DNA of 27,630 nucleotides from Euryarchaeota archaeon UBA433. GTDB lineage: Archaea > Thermoplasmatota > Poseidoniia > Poseidoniales > Poseidoniaceae. A program made the translations under genes and the position numbers. Below the pieces are notes generated by a model. It saw only the letters and a list, made by a program, of their open reading frames with translations. It made no database searches and had not been told where the DNA came from. Positions 24,230 through 27,630 of the stretch are shown one piece after another (position 1 is the stretch's first letter; every line of letters starts with the position of its first letter). Where the stretch lies: positions 5,982 through 33,611 of the forward strand of contig DAFX01000094.1 of assembly GCA_002495535.1 (NCBI GenBank), in the 5' to 3' direction.

Positions 24230-24823
24230 ATGGCAGAAGCAGGAGAAAATTTTGCAGCATTTAACAGCCGCGCACTTGTCGAAATGGTCGGCGGTGTCAC
24301 TGACGAGGCCCTCAAGGCCACCCGGATCAAGAAGTTCCTCAGCGTGCTTGCCGGACGGTATTTCAACTGGGCCGGGCGCAAGTCGCTTTTCACCCTCCAC
24401 TTGGGAATCAAGTGCTGTGCGATTGAGATGGCGGCAGCCGCAACACCCCGGTTTGACGGGGACCGATTCGGTGTCTTGTTCCGCTCTTCCCCTCGACAGT
24501 CCGACGTGCTTTTGATCAACGGCCCAATCACCAAGAAATTCGCCGACAAAGTCGTGCGATTGTGGGAGCAAATGCCTGAACCAAAGTACTGCATCGCCAT
24601 GGGTGAATGTGCGATTTCCGGCGGCCCTTACTTCCAATCCTACAACATTCTAGAAGGCGTTGACACGGTTATTCCGGTTGACGTTTACATCCCGGGCTGC
24701 CCACCCCGCCCAGAAGCACTCATCGATGGATTCGGCCTTCTTCGCGAGAAGATTATCCGAATCGGCGGCGCTCCAAGTGCCGACCGTATGAGCGAGAAGC
24801 CAGTGATTGTAGGAGAGGACTGA
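24230..24823 (+). CDS. nuoB: Complex I subunit B (NuoB, iron-sulfur cluster N2)
   Basis: The product has 197 residues. It carries the four cysteines that bind the last 4Fe-4S cluster (N2) before quinone: the tandem Cys62-Cys63 (GIKCCAIEMAAAATPRFDGD), Cys127 (MGECAISGGPYFQSYN) and Cys157 (VYIPGCPPRPEALIDG). RQSDVLLINGPITKKFADKV is the usual core. N2 hands electrons to quinone at the NuoB-NuoD interface on the cytoplasmic side. The start at 24230 is set by the GAGGTG site; 216 further codons upstream in this frame are only the nuoA sequence read out of phase. It lies 10 bases from nuoA and 2 bases from nuoC. Confidence 0.96.
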   Translation: MAEAGENFAAFNSRALVEMVGGVTDEALKATRIKKFLSVLAGRYFNWAGRKSLFTLHLGIKCCAIEMAAAATPRFDGDRFGVLFRSSPRQSDVLLINGPITKKFADKVVRLWEQMPEPKYCIAMGECAISGGPYFQSYNILEGVDTVIPVDVYIPGCPPRPEALIDGFGLLREKIIRIGGAPSADRMSEKPVIVGED

Positions 24824-24825
24824 AC

Positions 24826-25479
24826 ATGGGCACAAGCATCACCCCTGAACAGAACACCTCGGCTGCAGAAGCATGTTTGTCGGCCATCAACAACCGGTTT
24901 GAAGGCACGGGCATCACCGCATCAATCGAGCACCACAGCAACGGTAAGAAGTTTGCATTCATTCGCCTCGCATGCCCTCCAAACCACTGGATCGCACTGG
25001 CAAAATGGATGCGCCACGACCTCGGCGTCAATTACTGCTCTATGGTCACAGGCACTCATTTCCCAGATGGCCCCGACGAACGAGGCTGGGAAGTCGCCTA
25101 CCACTTTTTGCGACAACCAATTCAAGATCAAACGCCAAACACACACAACGTGATGGTCGCCGAGGAACTCAAAGGCATGGACATCCCAATGGAATTTGAA
25201 GTCTTCATGCCCCTTCCACAAGGTGATTCACCAAGCGTTCCGTCCATCCAATCCATTTGGGGCGGCGCCGATTGGAATGAAAAGGAAACTTGGGACTTGG
25301 TCGGTATTCGATTCGAAGGCCACGAAAACATGCACCGCGTTCTCAACCCCCACGACAGCCCAGATGGATTTCATCCTCTGCAGAAGCAACACAAGCTTCG
25401 CTATCACGATCACAACGAAATGTACGATGACGCTCAAGGCTTCATGCGTAAACCAGCGGACGAGGGCCGTGTTAAGTGA
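24826..25479 (+). CDS. nuoC: Complex I subunit C (NuoC, 30-kDa subunit)
   Basis: The product has 217 residues. The family signature is present in the C-terminal half: NEKETWDLVGIRFEGHEN followed by a PHDSPDGFHPLQK segment, equivalent to the ERExxDxxGIxFxGHPxLxRILxPDxWxGxPLRK motif of the 30-kDa subunit. The N-terminal half has the usual alpha/beta domain (WIALAKWMRHDLGVNYCSMV). It is a structural part of the peripheral arm that joins NuoB and NuoD. A GAGG (24814-24817) lies eight bases before the ATG. nuoC and nuoD are separate genes here, as in archaea and many bacteria, not fused as in Escherichia coli. The stop overlaps the nuoD ribosome binding site. Confidence 0.94.
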   Translation: MGTSITPEQNTSAAEACLSAINNRFEGTGITASIEHHSNGKKFAFIRLACPPNHWIALAKWMRHDLGVNYCSMVTGTHFPDGPDERGWEVAYHFLRQPIQDQTPNTHNVMVAEELKGMDIPMEFEVFMPLPQGDSPSVPSIQSIWGGADWNEKETWDLVGIRFEGHENMHRVLNPHDSPDGFHPLQKQHKLRYHDHNEMYDDAQGFMRKPADEGRVK

Positions 25480-25484
25480 GGGAT
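25478..25484 (+). promoter_or_regulatory. nuoD ribosome binding site overlapping the nuoC stop
   Basis: The nuoC stop TGA (25477-25479) leads into GAGGGAT, four bases before the nuoD ATG at 25489. Weaker than the GAGGTGAT sites but in the same arrangement. Confidence 0.55.
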
Positions 25485-25488
25485 TGTT

Positions 25489-26628
25489 ATGGCACAAATG
25501 TGGATTACAATGGGGCCCCAACACCCGATGACGCACGGCTTGTGGACGCTACGTGTGAAGGTCGATGGTGAAACGGTCGTCGACACAGAAGCAGAACTTG
25601 GATACATCCATCGCGGGGTCGAAAAGATTTGCGAAGCGCGAGATTTCACTCAAGTGACCCCGTACTGCGACCGTCTTTGTTACGTTAGCGCAATGACATG
25701 GGCCAACTCCTACATCTATGCTGCAGAGGACCTCCTCGAAGCAGATGTGCCCGAGCGAGCGGAATACATCCGTTTGATCTCAGCTGAACTTCAGCGCCTT
25801 GCTTCCCACTTGATGTGGCTCGGTGCTTTTGGCCCCGACATTGGAAACTTGACCCTCATGACCTGGTGCATGCGAGACCGAGAAATGTTCCTCGATCTGT
25901 TGCAAGAACTCGGCGGCTCAAGAATGCACTACAATTACCCTCGAATCGGCGGTGTCAAGCGTGACATGCCAATTGGTTTTGCCGACCGTGTAATCGCCAA
26001 AACAAAACTGTTCGAGAAGCGTCTTGACGAGTACGAAATGATGCTCGACGAATCCACCATCTGGCTGGTTCGTTTGCAAGGTGTTGGCTATGCAAATGCA
26101 GAAGAAATGGTCAACGCAGGCGTTTCGGGACCAAACGTTCGTGCAGCAGGCGTCAACTATGACGTTCGCTGGGCTCACCCATATTCGGTCTATGACGAAA
26201 TCGATTGGGAGCCATCCGTCGAAAAACCAACTTCTGTCAAGGGTGCGGATTGCTATGACCGCTACCGTGTGCGCATGGAAGAGATGCGCCAATCGTGTCG
26301 GATGGTACTCGACGCCCTCAACAAGATTCCCGGCGGCATGAACACAAACTATGCCAGCGGCGATGAGATGATCCTCACAAAGGCACCAACCCGTGCACCG
26401 GAAGGCGCAACCGGATTCAGCAATTACGAGTGCACCCGTGGCGCATCTCAATTCTACATTCAAGGCGGTGGCGACGGCCGAGGAAAGAACCCCTATCGAC
26501 TCTCCATTCGCTCTCCGATGTTCATCACCATTCCTTTCGTTGCAAAGACGATGATTGGCTACAAGATTGCTGACATTCCGGCAATCATGGGTAGCTTTGA
26601 CCCCTGTATCGGAGAAACAGACCGCTGA
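25489..26628 (+). CDS. nuoD: Complex I subunit D (NuoD, 49-kDa subunit)
   Basis: The product has 379 residues. It has the hallmark ITMGPQHPMTHGLWTLRVKV start, with the His of the THG loop that lines the quinone pocket, then ELGYIHRGVEKICEARDFTQ, DRLCYVSAMTWAN with the Tyr equivalent to the quinone-binding tyrosine, ISAELQRLASHLMWLGAFGP, and the end MGSFDPCIGETDR. The usual DRLDY is DRLCY here, so an acidic residue next to the tyrosine is a cysteine. It forms the quinone-reduction site with NuoB. The family is related to the large subunit of NiFe hydrogenases, but the CxxC metal ligands are absent, as expected for complex I. The operon context and length are normal. A 243-codon antisense frame over it is a shadow. 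Confidence 0.95.
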   Translation: MAQMWITMGPQHPMTHGLWTLRVKVDGETVVDTEAELGYIHRGVEKICEARDFTQVTPYCDRLCYVSAMTWANSYIYAAEDLLEADVPERAEYIRLISAELQRLASHLMWLGAFGPDIGNLTLMTWCMRDREMFLDLLQELGGSRMHYNYPRIGGVKRDMPIGFADRVIAKTKLFEKRLDEYEMMLDESTIWLVRLQGVGYANAEEMVNAGVSGPNVRAAGVNYDVRWAHPYSVYDEIDWEPSVEKPTSVKGADCYDRYRVRMEEMRQSCRMVLDALNKIPGGMNTNYASGDEMILTKAPTRAPEGATGFSNYECTRGASQFYIQGGGDGRGKNPYRLSIRSPMFITIPFVAKTMIGYKIADIPAIMGSFDPCIGETDR

Positions 26629-26634
26629 GGTGAT
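26627..26634 (+). promoter_or_regulatory. nuoH ribosome binding site overlapping the nuoD stop
   Basis: The nuoD stop TGA (26626-26628) is part of TGAGGTGAT, four bases before the ATG at 26639. It is identical in design to the site at 14711. Confidence 0.7.
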
Positions 26635-26638
26635 TGTT

Positions 26639-27630
26639 ATGGATGACATCTACGACCTACGAAGCATCTTTTTGGGCGAAGACGCCCCTGTCCGCGAACT
26701 TGTTGTGTCTGCCCTTGAAGGCACACCCCTCGAAGAAAGCGCAGGGTCGATCGCCTTCGCTGCCGGCACTTTTGCTGTTGTCAACATCGTGTTCTTGATG
26801 TTGTTTTTCAGCCAATTCGCCATCCTATGGATCGAACGAAAAGCCGTCGCTCGTATGAACGACCGTCGCGGTGCAACCACCGCTCTTCGTTCGCTTTGGG
26901 TCGGTGAAAACGGCGTGACCGCCGGTGAATGGTGGAACATGTTGCCCTTCGGTGCCGGTGTGCCAATCGGTGCACTCAACCGCTGGCTGAACAAGAATTT
27001 CGGAAACCGGGACGAAAAATTCGCTACCGTCGACCGAGTCAACAACCGTTCTTGGATGGGCTACTCAATCTTCCCAGGTTTCTTCCAAAACGTCGCTGAT
27101 GGTATGAAATTCCTGCTCAAGGAACACATGGTCCCTCGACGAGCAGACAAACTCATTTTCGAAGTTTCACCCTTCCTCATCGTTTCATCGACGCTCTTGA
27201 TTTTGGGGATCATTCCACTTTCAAGCGGTATCTATGCGACCAACCCTGATCTTTCAATCCTCTATGCTATCGCTATCTTCGGTATTGCACCGATTGGCGT
27301 GTTCTTCGCAGGCTGGTCCTCGAACAACAAGTACACCCTCATCGGCGGTATTCGTTCCGCTGCTCAATTGACCGCATACGAAATTCCATTGCTGCTTACC
27401 TTGCTCTCCGTGGCGATCCTCTCTGGAACATTCAACATCATCGAAAGCATCCATTTCCAGCACAGTGCTGGGGCTTGGAACCTTTTCTTGATGCCAATGG
27501 GTGGGGCTTTGTTCCTCATCACTATGATTGCAGAAGTTGAGCGTGTTCCCTTTGACATGCCCGAAGCAGAAGCAGAACTGGTCGAAGGTTGGTGGACTGA
27601 ATACGGTGGCATGCGATTCGGTATGTTGTT
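26639..27630 (+). CDS. nuoH: Complex I subunit H (NuoH/ND1-like), C-terminus outside the window
   Basis: 330 full codons are present and the frame is still open at the right edge. Recognised features: first span with FLMLFFSQFAILWIERKAVA, the FFQNVADGMKFLLKEHMVPR helix, AGWSSNNKYTLIGGIRSAAQ, LTAYEIPLLLTLLSVAIL, and the acidic loop ERVPFDMPEAEAELVEGWWT, then EYGGMRFGML. NuoH forms the membrane end of the quinone tunnel next to NuoB and NuoD, and these charged loops are its coupling elements. Between RMNDRRG (residues 72-78) and the FPGFFQNVAD helix (from 145) are about 66 residues, where ordinary NuoH has about ten to fifteen; the extra part contains TAGEWWNMLPFGAG and LNRWLNKNFGNRDEK. The start has a perfect GAGGTGAT. 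Subunits I to N would be expected beyond the edge. Confidence 0.93.
   Translation, partial: MDDIYDLRSIFLGEDAPVRELVVSALEGTPLEESAGSIAFAAGTFAVVNIVFLMLFFSQFAILWIERKAVARMNDRRGATTALRSLWVGENGVTAGEWWNMLPFGAGVPIGALNRWLNKNFGNRDEKFATVDRVNNRSWMGYSIFPGFFQNVADGMKFLLKEHMVPRRADKLIFEVSPFLIVSSTLLILGIIPLSSGIYATNPDLSILYAIAIFGIAPIGVFFAGWSSNNKYTLIGGIRSAAQLTAYEIPLLLTLLSVAILSGTFNIIESIHFQHSAGAWNLFLMPMGGALFLITMIAEVERVPFDMPEAEAELVEGWWTEYGGMRFGML

Noticed and set aside
25918..26649. Minus-strand frame of 243 codons opposite nuoD
   Set aside because: nuoD is unmistakable on the plus strand; the antisense product has no family pattern.

Overview
The window reads as a gene-dense piece of an archaeal chromosome. It is probably a marine planktonic euryarchaeon of the Thermoplasmata side, of the Marine Group II / Poseidoniia type. 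The support is an archaeal/eukaryotic-type ribosomal protein L15e, a short PRC-barrel protein, TATA-like boxes about 26 bases before start codons, GAGGTGAT-type ribosome binding sites, and many very large secreted or membrane-anchored proteins built from Ig-like repeats. The lineage is inferred from gene style, not from a marker phylogeny.

Left part (1-5186): a mosaic of short single-gene units on both strands. These are a membrane-anchored LVIVD-repeat protein running off the left edge, a cupredoxin-like membrane protein, a thrombospondin-type-3-like calcium-binding membrane protein, a TlpA-like thioredoxin lipoprotein, a HEAT-like helical-repeat protein, a SpoU/TrmH-type RNA methyltransferase and a single-domain rhodanese. 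Several appear to be transcribed from leaderless promoters.

Middle (5308-7419): a compact information-processing group of L15e, a PRC-barrel protein and ribonuclease Z. Then comes a 16-kb run (7466-23523) of five same-strand genes for surface proteins: a PKD-domain protein with a cytoplasmic zinc ribbon, a 1574-residue repetitive beta protein, a small single-span protein translationally coupled to it, a 1.5-kb-residue subtilisin-like protease whose cytoplasmic tail is a RING-like zinc finger, and a 1162-residue Ig-like repeat protein ending in a polytopic membrane domain that resembles DUF4234. This run is the most unusual part of the window. It looks like cell-surface machinery (adhesion, substrate capture, proteolysis) wired to cytoplasmic zinc domains.

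Right part (23746-27630): the start of a respiratory complex I operon, nuoA-B-C-D-H, with NuoH cut by the window edge. The genes are tightly packed, and three stop codons are fused to the next gene's ribosome binding site. Two details are unusual: NuoA lacks the conserved glutamate of its FDxE motif, and NuoH carries an insertion of roughly 50 residues in its first loop.

No rRNA, tRNA, CRISPR array, insertion sequence or attachment site was seen. No gap without a gene exceeds about 225 bases.
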